A stretch of 19,308 nt of DNA. Origin: Comamonadaceae bacterium (GTDB lineage: Bacteria; Pseudomonadota; Gammaproteobacteria; Burkholderiales; Burkholderiaceae_C). The translations under genes and the position numbers were made by a program. The notes beneath the pieces were generated by a model. That model was not told the DNA's origin. It searched no databases and saw only the letters and a program-made list of their open reading frames with translations. Location: NCBI GenBank assembly GCA_947372005.1, contig CANBRV010000012.1:1-19308 (forward strand). The letters are read 5' to 3'. Each line of letters opens with the position of its first letter. Within the stretch, counting starts at the first letter, position 1. Positions 7,602 through 14,911 of this stretch are shown here, in pieces.

Positions 7602-8267
7602 ATGAACCTCGCACTTTTTGATTTAGACCACACATTACTCCCGATTGATTCCGATCACACGTGGGGGGCGTTTTGTATTGCTGAAGGCTTGGTTGATCCC
7701 GTAGAGCATCAGCGCCGCAACGACGAATTTGCTGAGCAATATCGCGCTGGGACGCTAGATATTCATGCCTATGTGGCGTTTGCGATGCGCGTGGCTGCTT
7801 CCGCGGGTAAAGACCGCGCGGCTCATTTGCATCAAAAATACATGACTAATTGGATACTTCCAGCCATCAAACCGCAAGCATTAGAGCTGGTGCGCAGTCA
7901 CCAAGCGGCAGGGGACACCTGCATCATCATTACCGCGACCAATGAGTTTGTGACGCGTGAGATTGCTGCGGTCTTTGGTGTCCAGCACTTAATTGCAGTT
8001 GATCTTGTACGGGATGCGCAGGGGCATGTGACCAATGCGATTGCCGGTGTGCCATCCTTCAAAGATGGCAAGGTCACGCGTATGGAGATGTGGCTAGCTG
8101 AGCGTGGACTCACATGGCGTGATGTCCCAAAAAGCACCTTCTACAGTGACTCGATGAACGACTTGCCGCTTTTGGAGCGCGTCACTCACCCCGTAGCAAC
8201 TAATCCCGACGAGCGACTTAGAGCGCTTGCGGTGCAGCGACAATGGCAGATTCTGGATCTATTTTGA
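7602..8267 (+). CDS. HAD-IB family hydrolase (SerB-like phosphatase)
   Basis: Haloacid dehalogenase superfamily subfamily IB protein of 221 residues, probably a small-molecule phosphatase; the substrate cannot be read from the sequence. Motif I is LFDLDHTLLPIDSDHTW, with nucleophile Asp7 and acid/base Asp9. Motif II is the Thr in CIIITATNEFV, motif III the Lys in SFKDGKVTRM, and motif IV FYSDSMNDLPLLE with the metal-binding aspartates. A helical cap domain lies between motifs I and II (about residues 20-90). I chose the ATG at 7602, eight bases past the hda stop. A TTG at 7590 that overlaps the hda stop would add four residues. pcnB starts 18 bases downstream. It resembles phosphoserine phosphatase, but without evidence for that substrate I do not call it SerB. 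Confidence 0.9.
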   Translation: MNLALFDLDHTLLPIDSDHTWGAFCIAEGLVDPVEHQRRNDEFAEQYRAGTLDIHAYVAFAMRVAASAGKDRAAHLHQKYMTNWILPAIKPQALELVRSHQAAGDTCIIITATNEFVTREIAAVFGVQHLIAVDLVRDAQGHVTNAIAGVPSFKDGKVTRMEMWLAERGLTWRDVPKSTFYSDSMNDLPLLERVTHPVATNPDERLRALAVQRQWQILDLF

Positions 8268-8285
8268 TCCGTGGACTGAAACTTA

Positions 8286-9833
8286 ATGCTTAAAAAAATA
8301 ATTCACCGTGTCTTTGGCAAAGCCCAAGAGCCAGCGCTCAAAGATGCGCCAGCTAGAGCCGTCAAAGCGAGCGGCAAAACATCGCAGGCATCGAAGCGCC
8401 AAGAAATTACGGCCAAGGTGCATGGAATCGATCGTGATTTGATTGATTCCCGCGCGATAGAAACGGTAGAAACCCTGCAGGATGCCGGTTTTGAGTCTTA
8501 TATTGTGGGCGGCGCAGTGCGTGACTTACTGCTCGGACTTCATCCTAAAGACTTTGATATTGCTACCGCCGCTACGCCCGAAGAGGTCAAACGACTCTTT
8601 AGACGTGCTTTCATCATTGGACGGCGCTTTCGCATTGTTCACGTTATTTTTGGCGGGGGACGCGATCACGAAGTGTTTGAAGTCTCTACCTTCCGCGCCA
8701 ATGTGGACGTAGCAGATGCAACCAAAGTCAAAGGAAACGAGCGCAGCCAAAAGACGGCTTTGGATGGCATCAAGCACGCGGTGGATAGCTCGGGTCGTGT
8801 ACTGCGCGACAACGTTTGGGGTGATATTGCCAGCGATGCAGCAAGGCGCGATTTCACGGTGAACGCGATGTATTACGACCCTAGCTCGGAAGTTTTGGTC
8901 GATTACCACGGCGGTATGGCGGACGCGAAAAAACGTGTGATCCGCATGATTGGCGAGCCAGCCGCTCGTTACCGCGAAGACCCCGTGCGGATCATCCGCG
9001 CCGTGCGCTTTGCGGCTAAGTTGGCCAAGCTTGGATTTAAGGTGGAACCCAAAACACTAGAGCCCATTAAAAAGCTCAAAAAATTATTAGATGACGTACC
9101 ACCATCGCGCATGTTTGACGAAATGCTCAAGCTGGTGCAAACGGGGCATTCGCTGGCAAGCATTCAAACTCTCAAAGAGCTAGGGCTAGAGCGCGGTATT
9201 TATCCACTCTTAGATGTGATTGTGGAACGCGCAGATAGTCCTATGGTCAAAGGCATGCTGACGGACACCGATGCCAGGGTCAAAGCTGGTAAGCCCGTTG
9301 CGCCTAGCTATTTGCTGGCTTGCGTGCTCTGGCAAGACGTCATTGATGGCTGGACGGCACGGCGCGAAGGTCGTAAGCCGTTTAACAAAATTCCAACTTT
9401 TCCTGCCTTGGCAGAGAGCGTGGACGCAGTATTTGAAGAGCGTATTGGGGACGTGTCGGGGCGCGGCAAGCTGGGCGCCGACATGCGCGAAATTTGGATG
9501 ATGCAGCCCCGCTTCGAAAAGCGCGTTGGCAGCTCGCCACATACATTGGTGGAGCACTTACGCTTTCGAGCAGGCTTTGACTTCTTGCGCCTGCGCGGTG
9601 AGTGCGGCACAGAGTTTGGCGAGACCAATGCCGCAGAGCTTGCTGAGCTGGCAGCGTGGTGGCAAGATTTCCAAGATGCTGATCACTCGGACCGCATGGC
9701 GTTGATTGAGCAAGTGAGATTGCAGCCCAAATTAGCAGGTGCACCAAGTGTCAAGAGCACGAAACCACGGCGCAAGCGCAAGCCAAAATCGAGTCAAACC
9801 AATGGTGACGGCATACCTAGCGCTGGGGTCTAA
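8286..9833 (+). CDS. pcnB: Poly(A) polymerase I
   Basis: Class II nucleotidyltransferase that adds 3' poly(A) tails to RNA and promotes decay. Over its 515 residues the order of motifs is that of PcnB. A basic N-terminal extension (1-45) is followed by YIVGGAVRDLLLGLHPKDFD at 72-91, with catalytic Asp89 and Asp91. RRAFIIGRRFRIVHVIF and RRDFTVNAMYYD come next, then the YREDPVRIIRAVRFAAKL neck region. The extension before and the basic tail after the core (KSTKPRRKRKPKSSQ) argue for PcnB rather than the CCA-adding enzyme, which is usually shorter. The tail probably aids RNA binding. folK starts inside the last 32 bases in another frame, so the two are translationally linked. The ribosome-binding site is weak. 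Confidence 0.95.
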   Translation: MLKKIIHRVFGKAQEPALKDAPARAVKASGKTSQASKRQEITAKVHGIDRDLIDSRAIETVETLQDAGFESYIVGGAVRDLLLGLHPKDFDIATAATPEEVKRLFRRAFIIGRRFRIVHVIFGGGRDHEVFEVSTFRANVDVADATKVKGNERSQKTALDGIKHAVDSSGRVLRDNVWGDIASDAARRDFTVNAMYYDPSSEVLVDYHGGMADAKKRVIRMIGEPAARYREDPVRIIRAVRFAAKLAKLGFKVEPKTLEPIKKLKKLLDDVPPSRMFDEMLKLVQTGHSLASIQTLKELGLERGIYPLLDVIVERADSPMVKGMLTDTDARVKAGKPVAPSYLLACVLWQDVIDGWTARREGRKPFNKIPTFPALAESVDAVFEERIGDVSGRGKLGADMREIWMMQPRFEKRVGSSPHTLVEHLRFRAGFDFLRLRGECGTEFGETNAAELAELAAWWQDFQDADHSDRMALIEQVRLQPKLAGAPSVKSTKPRRKRKPKSSQTNGDGIPSAGV

Positions 9834-10275
9834 TTTAGACAACCCTGCACAGCAGGTGCAGGCGGCAAGGCTTGCCCTGGGGGGTATCCTGCAAACTAGA
9901 CTGATTGCGGCCTCCAGCCTATACAAAAGCAAACCTGTGGATGCATCTGGCGACGATTACGTCAATGCTGTTGTGAAGATTGAAACCAAACTCAACGCTT
10001 ATGCGTTACTTGCCGAGATGCAGCAGTTGGAGCGCCAAGCGGGGCGAGCCTTGCCAGCCGATAGGGTGCACTTGCACAACGCGCCACGAACACTCGATTT
10101 AGATATCTTGCTGTATGGCGACGCACGAATTGAGAGCGCTACGCTTACCGTGCCGCATCCGCGCATGTGGAGCAGAGCCTTTGTACTCCTGCCTTTGCAT
10201 GAGATTGCGCCTGAGCTGGTCAGCGCCGAACAGCTAGCAGTGCTCAGCGCTCAGGTGATTAGCCGCCTAAACTGA
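9802..10275 (+). CDS. folK: 2-amino-4-hydroxy-6-hydroxymethyldihydropteridine pyrophosphokinase (HPPK)
   Basis: Folate biosynthesis enzyme that transfers pyrophosphate from ATP to 6-hydroxymethyl-dihydropterin. The ATG at 9802 gives 157 residues, the usual HPPK size, and starts right at the conserved TAYLALGSNLDNP. The catalytic loop region R96-TLDLDILLYG contains Asp99 and Asp101, equivalent to the two magnesium-binding aspartates of the E. coli enzyme. PHPRMWSRAFVLLPLHEIAP is the conserved C-terminal segment. A longer reading from 9739 adds 21 non-conserved residues inside pcnB and is unlikely. It overlaps pcnB by 32 bases, and its 3' end overlaps the convergent yebC-family gene by 17 bases. 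The pcnB-folK order is common in proteobacteria. Confidence 0.95.
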   Translation: MVTAYLALGSNLDNPAQQVQAARLALGGILQTRLIAASSLYKSKPVDASGDDYVNAVVKIETKLNAYALLAEMQQLERQAGRALPADRVHLHNAPRTLDLDILLYGDARIESATLTVPHPRMWSRAFVLLPLHEIAPELVSAEQLAVLSAQVISRLN

Positions 10276-10993
10276 CATAGACGTTTTGCACGTCGTCATT
10301 GCCATCAATCGCGGTTAAGAACGCCTCAACTTCTTCTAATTGAGCGGCACTCAAACTGCTGGGATCAACGGGATTTTTTGGCTTGTACCCTAGTTTTGCA
10401 GAAAGCACCGTGTAGCCATGCGCGGGCAGGGCGCGGCTAACGATGTCGAGATCGGTGGGATCCGTCAAAAACATCGTTGTGCCAGCTTTGGCGTCACTGC
10501 CCTCTTCGATTTCCACTGTTTCAAAGTCTTGTGCGCCAGCTTCAATGGCGGCCAGTTCTGGGTCGGCATCGGCTGTTGTGGGCTCAGCTTCGATCATGCC
10601 CACAAAGTTGAAATCCCACGACACTGAGCCGGATGTACCCAGTTGCCCTTTGCGAAAGAGCACGCGCATTTCAGGTGCCGTGCGGTTTACGTTATCGGTC
10701 AGGCACTCTACCATCACAGCCACTTGATGCGGCGCAAAGCCTTCGTAAATGACGTGCTCAAAACTAACCGCATCTGCGCCTACGCCCGAGCCTTTTTTAA
10801 TCGCCCGCTCCAGCGTGTCTTTGGGCATGGAGGCTTTGCGTGCTTGCTCAACAAAGAGGCGCAGCTTAGAGTTGGAGGCAGGATCACCGCCACTTTTTGC
10901 TGCAAGCATGATGTCTTTGGCCAGGCGACCAAACAGTTTGCCGCGTGCGTTAGCCGCGAGTTCTTTGCCTTTTGCTTTCCATTGTGCGCCCAT
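10259..10993 (-). CDS. YebC/PmpR family protein (divergent N-terminus)
   Basis: Protein of 244 residues in the YebC/PmpR family. Members were described as DNA-binding regulators, and more recent work on relatives points to a role with translating ribosomes at difficult peptide motifs. Recognisable segments are KLFGRLAKDIMLAAKSGGDP, the helical VEQARKASMPKDTLERAIKKG, YEGFAPHQVAVMVECLTDNVNRT, FRKGQLGTSGSVSWDF, and near the C-terminus VEAFLTAIDGNDDVQNVYVSL. The N-terminus MGAQWKAKGKELAANARG differs from the usual MAGHSKWANIKHRK start, so this is probably the paralogue subgroup rather than canonical YebC. The start is well supported by AAGGA seven bases upstream. It converges on folK with a 17-base overlap and is divergent from the DUF486 gene. 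Confidence 0.93.
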   Translation of the reverse strand: MGAQWKAKGKELAANARGKLFGRLAKDIMLAAKSGGDPASNSKLRLFVEQARKASMPKDTLERAIKKGSGVGADAVSFEHVIYEGFAPHQVAVMVECLTDNVNRTAPEMRVLFRKGQLGTSGSVSWDFNFVGMIEAEPTTADADPELAAIEAGAQDFETVEIEEGSDAKAGTTMFLTDPTDLDIVSRALPAHGYTVLSAKLGYKPKNPVDPSSLSAAQLEEVEAFLTAIDGNDDVQNVYVSLGG

Positions 10994-11056
10994 ATTTTTC
11001 CTTTTTGTAAATGCATTTAAGCTCTAGGTTGACCACGTTAATCTAAAAGCTGAATC

Positions 11057-11410
11057 ATGCAATTATCTTTCTCTGCGCAAACCATCCTATTGCTGATTGC
11101 CTCTAATGTCTTTATGACCATCGCTTGGTATGGCCATTTGAAGAGTTTAAGCACAAGCCCTTGGTACATCGCGGCTTTTGTGAGCTGGGGTATTGCATTA
11201 TTTGAATACATGCTTCAAGTGCCCGCAAACCGCATTGGTTATGGCTTGGCTGGATTTAACGTGGCGCAACTCAAAATCATGCAGGAAGTGATTACGCTCT
11301 TAGTTTTTGTGCCGTTTGCCATGTTTTATTTAGGCCAACCCATGAAATTAGATTATTTATGGGCTGCACTGTGCTTGGTCGGCGCAGTTTATTTTGTGTT
11401 CCGTGCGTGA
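11057..11410 (+). CDS. DUF486 (DMT-type) small membrane protein
   Basis: Small integral membrane protein of 117 residues in the DUF486 family, grouped with the drug/metabolite transporter superfamily; no substrate is known. Four hydrophobic helices are visible (about residues 8-28, 36-53, 72-92 and 97-115). Family-like motifs are WYGHLKSL, ALFEYMLQVPANRIGYG, the amphipathic FNVAQLKIMQEVITL, and the terminal GAVYFVFRA. As a four-helix protein it would probably work as a dimer, as small multidrug resistance proteins do; that is inference. It stands alone, divergent from the yebC-family gene by 63 bases and 48 bases before the DUF47 gene, and has no obvious ribosome-binding site. Confidence 0.88.
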   Translation: MQLSFSAQTILLLIASNVFMTIAWYGHLKSLSTSPWYIAAFVSWGIALFEYMLQVPANRIGYGLAGFNVAQLKIMQEVITLLVFVPFAMFYLGQPMKLDYLWAALCLVGAVYFVFRA

Positions 11411-11458
11411 TTTGCCCCGTAAAATCTAGCGCAATCGTTTATTAACTTGGAGCTCCCC

Positions 11459-12106
11459 ATGCTGTTTAGCAAATTACTACCTAAAGAAGGTAATTTTTTT
11501 GAAATGTTCAATCAGCATGCGGATGCTATTGTGGAGGCTGCGCGTGCATTCTCTAAGCTGGTGGCTAATTACAGCGACCCGCATTTGCGTGAGAGTTACA
11601 ACCGCGATGTGGACAACGCCGAGCACGCAGCCGACCGCATTACAGCAGACGTGAATCGTTTGATTCACAAAACGTTTATTACTCCAATTGACCGGGAGCA
11701 AATTCACTCGCTAATTAACACTATGGATGACGTGGCAGATTTGATTCAAGATTGCGCCGAAGCTATGGCGCTTTATGATTTGAAGCACACGACCGACGAA
11801 ATTTTGCGTCTCACGGATATCAGCCTTAAGTGTTGCGAGCGTTTGAAGGATGCTGTGTCTATGCTGAGCAATATTGCGGATGCTAAAACAGCAGAAGCAG
11901 CACTCAAAACGTGTGAAGAGATCGATAAGCTTGAATCTGATGCCGATCGCGTGATGCGTAGCGCAATGAGTAAGCTGTTTCGCGAAGAGCCCGAGGTGCG
12001 TGAGGTGATCAAGCTCAAGGCAATTTACGAGCTCCTAGAGACCATTACGGATAAATGCGAAGACGTTGCCAATCACATTGAAGGCATTGTGCTGGAGAAC
12101 TCTTGA
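11459..12106 (+). CDS. DUF47 family PhoU-like accessory protein of phosphate transport
   Basis: All-helical cytoplasmic protein of 215 residues, related to PhoU and known as DUF47 / phosphate transport regulator. Such proteins are usually encoded directly before a low-affinity Pit transporter and are thought to control it. The family start FSKLLPKEGNFFEMFNQHADAIVE is clear. Charged helices follow: NAEHAADRITADVNRLIHKTF, the metal-binding type TPIDREQIHSLINTMDDVADLIQD, and the C-terminal IKLKAIYELLETITDKCEDVANHIEGIVL. The ATG at 11459 is preceded by GGAG with ideal spacing. An in-frame TTG at 11447 actually lies within that ribosome-binding site, which decides the start. The stop TGA shares its last base with the pit ATG, so the two are translationally coupled. 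Confidence 0.95.
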   Translation: MLFSKLLPKEGNFFEMFNQHADAIVEAARAFSKLVANYSDPHLRESYNRDVDNAEHAADRITADVNRLIHKTFITPIDREQIHSLINTMDDVADLIQDCAEAMALYDLKHTTDEILRLTDISLKCCERLKDAVSMLSNIADAKTAEAALKTCEEIDKLESDADRVMRSAMSKLFREEPEVREVIKLKAIYELLETITDKCEDVANHIEGIVLENS

Positions 12107-13116
12107 TGGAAGCGCAAACCGCAGCCTTTTGGCTTGTTGCCATGTTGGTGGTGCTCGCGCTTGCATTTGATTTCATGAATGGGTTTCATGATTCAGCCAA
12201 TTCAATTGCGACTGTAGTGTCCACGGGGGTTTTGAAGCCTGGACAAGCTGTGTTGTTTGCCGCATTTTTTAATGTCGTGGCGATTTTTATTTTTCAACTT
12301 AGCGTAGCCTCTACCGTTGGTAAAGGCTTAGTGATGCCTGGGGTTGTGGACACTCATGTGGTGTTTGGCGCCTTGGTTGGTGCTCTTTTGTGGAACATCA
12401 TTACTTGGTACTACGGCATTCCAAGTAGCTCATCTCATGCCCTGCTAGGCGGTATTGTTGGTGCCGCAATTGCTAAAGCTGGCGCAGGCGTTTTGATCGC
12501 CGGGAAAATTTTGCAAACAGTCTTGTGGATTTTTCTATCGCCGCTGTTGGGGTTTGTGATGGCCTCACTCATGATGGTCGCCGTGGCTTGGATTTTTCGG
12601 CTTGCGACGCCATCCCGTGTAGATAAATGGTTTCGGCGCGGGCAGCTTTTTTCAGCTGCTGCCTATAGCTTAGGTCACGGCGGGAACGACTCACAAAAAA
12701 CCATTGGCATTATTTGGATGCTCTTAATCGCCACAGGGTATACCGCAGTCGATGCCAAAGTACCGCCGACTTGGGTCATTATTTGCTGCTATTTAGCGAT
12801 TGGTATGGGCACCATGTTTGGTGGCTGGCGTATTGTTAAAACAATGGGACAAAAGATTACCAAGCTCAAACCCGTTGGTGGTTTTTGTGCCGAAACAGGT
12901 GGCGCGATTACGTTGTTCTTAGCTAGCTTCTTGGGTATTGCTGTATCGACCACTCACACCATTACAGGGGCGATTGTGGGCGTAGGCTCCACCCAGCGAG
13001 CCTCTGCCGTGCGTTGGGGCGTAGCGGGCAATATTATTTGGGCATGGATTTTTACGATTCCAGCCAGCGCCTTTGTGGCAGCAATTGGTTACTGGGTCAG
13101 TCTGCAGATCTTTTAA
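12106..13116 (+). CDS. pit: Inorganic phosphate transporter, Pit family (short form)
   Basis: Inner-membrane low-affinity phosphate symporter driven by proton motive force. The product has 336 residues and about ten membrane helices. The inverted duplicated family signature appears twice: DFMNGFHDSANSIATVVSTG near residues 22-41 and SLGHGGNDSQKTIGIIW in the second half. Conserved IPSSSSHALLGGIVGAA and AVSTTHTITGAIVGVG segments are also present. It is shorter than E. coli PitA (about 500 residues) and matches the compact form that occurs with DUF47 partners. Start and preceding stop overlap as TGATG, with GGAG upstream inside the DUF47 gene. The stop overlaps the stop of the convergent TM2 gene by four bases. 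I see no terminator at this junction. Confidence 0.95.
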   Translation: MEAQTAAFWLVAMLVVLALAFDFMNGFHDSANSIATVVSTGVLKPGQAVLFAAFFNVVAIFIFQLSVASTVGKGLVMPGVVDTHVVFGALVGALLWNIITWYYGIPSSSSHALLGGIVGAAIAKAGAGVLIAGKILQTVLWIFLSPLLGFVMASLMMVAVAWIFRLATPSRVDKWFRRGQLFSAAAYSLGHGGNDSQKTIGIIWMLLIATGYTAVDAKVPPTWVIICCYLAIGMGTMFGGWRIVKTMGQKITKLKPVGGFCAETGGAITLFLASFLGIAVSTTHTITGAIVGVGSTQRASAVRWGVAGNIIWAWIFTIPASAFVAAIGYWVSLQIF

Positions 13117-13544
13117 GCAGATTTCAACGCGTACTCAAAATACCGTTGACCCGTAAATGCAATCACCGACATCAAGGCGGTTGCGCCCAGCAGTAGCGCC
13201 AAAATCACGGCAAAAATCCCAAGTCCAGAGCTATTGCCTGCGGAGGCTTCGTTAGAGGCCAAAGGGTTGTAGGCCGTATTCCATTTGATTTTTTCCATCA
13301 AGCCAAAAACAATCGCAGCGAGGCAGGCTGCTGCAAGCGATGCGCCAAAAAATGGCGCAAGCGCCCATGCCAAACGATCGTCTTGTCCAAACGCCATTAC
13401 GCGCCGTACGCCATACAGCCCAATGCTACTAGCAAAAATCTGTAGCCAACCCCATTTATCGGCTAGCCCTTTGAGATAAAAGCGGTGCACGCCAGCGACT
13501 CCAAATAGCAATGCAAAGTAGGCGGCAAGAGTTTTGTTTTTCAT
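13113..13544 (-). CDS. TM2 domain-containing membrane protein
   Basis: Membrane protein of 143 residues whose N-terminus resembles a TM2 domain: KTLAAYFALLFGVAGVHRFYLKG, a polar turn, then GWLQIFASSIGLYGV. Two further hydrophobic helices follow (about residues 62-83 and 107-130), separated by a polar stretch with NPLASNEASAGNSSG. The role of bacterial TM2 proteins is not known. It starts 11 bases after the chrA stop on the same strand and is probably the last gene of the rhlE-chrA transcript. It converges on pit with a four-base overlap of the stops. No clear ribosome-binding site is seen before the ATG. Confidence 0.75.
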   Translation of the reverse strand: MKNKTLAAYFALLFGVAGVHRFYLKGLADKWGWLQIFASSIGLYGVRRVMAFGQDDRLAWALAPFFGASLAAACLAAIVFGLMEKIKWNTAYNPLASNEASAGNSSGLGIFAVILALLLGATALMSVIAFTGQRYFEYALKSA

Positions 13545-13555
13545 ACGTATTAATT

Positions 13556-14911
13556 TTAAGAAGCGAGTGACTTTACCGCAAGACCAACAAGTGCTGATAT
13601 GGCTATCACGTGAATCACATTTCGCTTGTATTTAAAAAGCGCAATCGCTGCAGCGATGGTAATGAGCGCCGAGATCCAATCGAAGCTGCCAAATCCGCCT
13701 TTAAGCCCCATTGGCCATAGCACGTGGTAGCCAAAGAACAGAGCCAAATTCAAAACCACGCCCACAACGGCGGCTGTGATGGCGGTGAGTGGCGCGGTAA
13801 ATTTCAGATCATTGTGCGTGGTTTCAATGAAAGGACCGCCCAGCAAAATAAAAATAAAGGATGGCAAAAACGTGAACCACGTAACGATGCAGGCCGCCAG
13901 TGCGCCCGCTAGGAATAAGGCTTGCGTGCCGAGTAAGGCTTTCAAGTAGCCGCCCACAAACGCGACGAACGCAACGACCATGATGAGCGGACCAGGCGTT
14001 GTTTCGCCCAGCGCAAGACCATCAATCATTTGTGTGGCAGAGAGCCAGCCAAAGCCATCCACTGCGCCTTGGTACACATAAGGCAGCACGGCGTACGCGC
14101 CGCCAAAGGTGAAGAGCGCCGCCTTAGTAAAGAACCAACTCATCTGCGAGTAGGTGTGTTCCCAGCCGAAGCAGGCAACGATTGCCGCAAGAGGAATCGC
14201 CCATAACAAGATACCAATAACAGCGACGCGTACAAACCGACTCCACGTCCACAGCGCGTGCGCAGGCGTGGGGGTGTCGTCGTCAATGATGGCTTTACCA
14301 AAAGAGGCTTTTGCTGCACCATGTCCACCGCCTGTTTTGAATGTCTCGGGGCTTATGCGCCCGCCAAAATAGCCAACGGCTGCGGCTATTAAAACGATCA
14401 GTGGAAATGGTGCGTTTAAAGCGAAGATGGCCACAAAGGATGCGCCAGTAATGGCCCACAGCACATTGTTTTTAAGTGCCCGTGAGCCGATACGGTGGGC
14501 GGCTTGCAGCACGATGGCAGTGACTGCAGGCTTGATGCCGTAGAACAGCCCTGCAACTAACGGCAACGAGCCGTAGGCGATATAAATCCACGATAAGCCA
14601 ATCAAAATAAAGAGCGACGGCAGCACAAACAGAACGCCTGCCATGATGCCGCCCCATGTGCGGTGCATGAGCCAGCCGATGTAGGTGGCGAGCTGCTGTG
14701 CTTCAGGGCCGGGCAGTACCATGCAGTAGTTGAGGGCGTGCAGGAAGCGGCGTTCGCTAATCCAGCGCTTGTCCTCTACCAGTTCTTTGTGTAGTAGCGA
14801 GATCTGTCCCGCAGGACCACCAAAACTAATAAATCCGACTTTGAGCCAAAATTTAAAGGCTTCCCAATACGAGATGGGGGCGGGCGTTTGGGAAGTCTCG
14901 GTGACTTTCAT
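13556..14911 (-). CDS. chrA: Chromate transporter, ChrA family (long-chain, two-domain form)
   Basis: Inner-membrane protein of 451 residues in the CHR superfamily, whose studied members export chromate. Both homologous halves are present. The first has WLKVGFISFGGPAGQISLLHKEL and NYCMVLPGPEAQQLATYIGW. The second has FFTKAALFTFGGAYAVLPYVY and LALGETTPGPLIMVVAFVAFVGGY. Paired FGG and PGP motifs mark the two halves. A polar linker (about residues 190-220) lies between them. No chrB regulator or other metal resistance gene is in the window, so a chromate function is by family only. Its ATG overlaps the rhlE stop by four bases (ATGA), implying translational coupling to an RNA helicase gene, which is an uncommon pairing. 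Confidence 0.93.
   Translation of the reverse strand: MKVTETSQTPAPISYWEAFKFWLKVGFISFGGPAGQISLLHKELVEDKRWISERRFLHALNYCMVLPGPEAQQLATYIGWLMHRTWGGIMAGVLFVLPSLFILIGLSWIYIAYGSLPLVAGLFYGIKPAVTAIVLQAAHRIGSRALKNNVLWAITGASFVAIFALNAPFPLIVLIAAAVGYFGGRISPETFKTGGGHGAAKASFGKAIIDDDTPTPAHALWTWSRFVRVAVIGILLWAIPLAAIVACFGWEHTYSQMSWFFTKAALFTFGGAYAVLPYVYQGAVDGFGWLSATQMIDGLALGETTPGPLIMVVAFVAFVGGYLKALLGTQALFLAGALAACIVTWFTFLPSFIFILLGGPFIETTHNDLKFTAPLTAITAAVVGVVLNLALFFGYHVLWPMGLKGGFGSFDWISALITIAAAIALFKYKRNVIHVIAISALVGLAVKSLAS

Noticed and set aside
9739..9801. Longer N-terminus of folK
   Set aside because: The added 21 residues are not HPPK-like, and the conserved domain begins at the ATG at 9802.
11447..11458. TTG start for the DUF47 gene
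   Set aside because: This triplet is part of the GGAG ribosome-binding site of the ATG at 11459.
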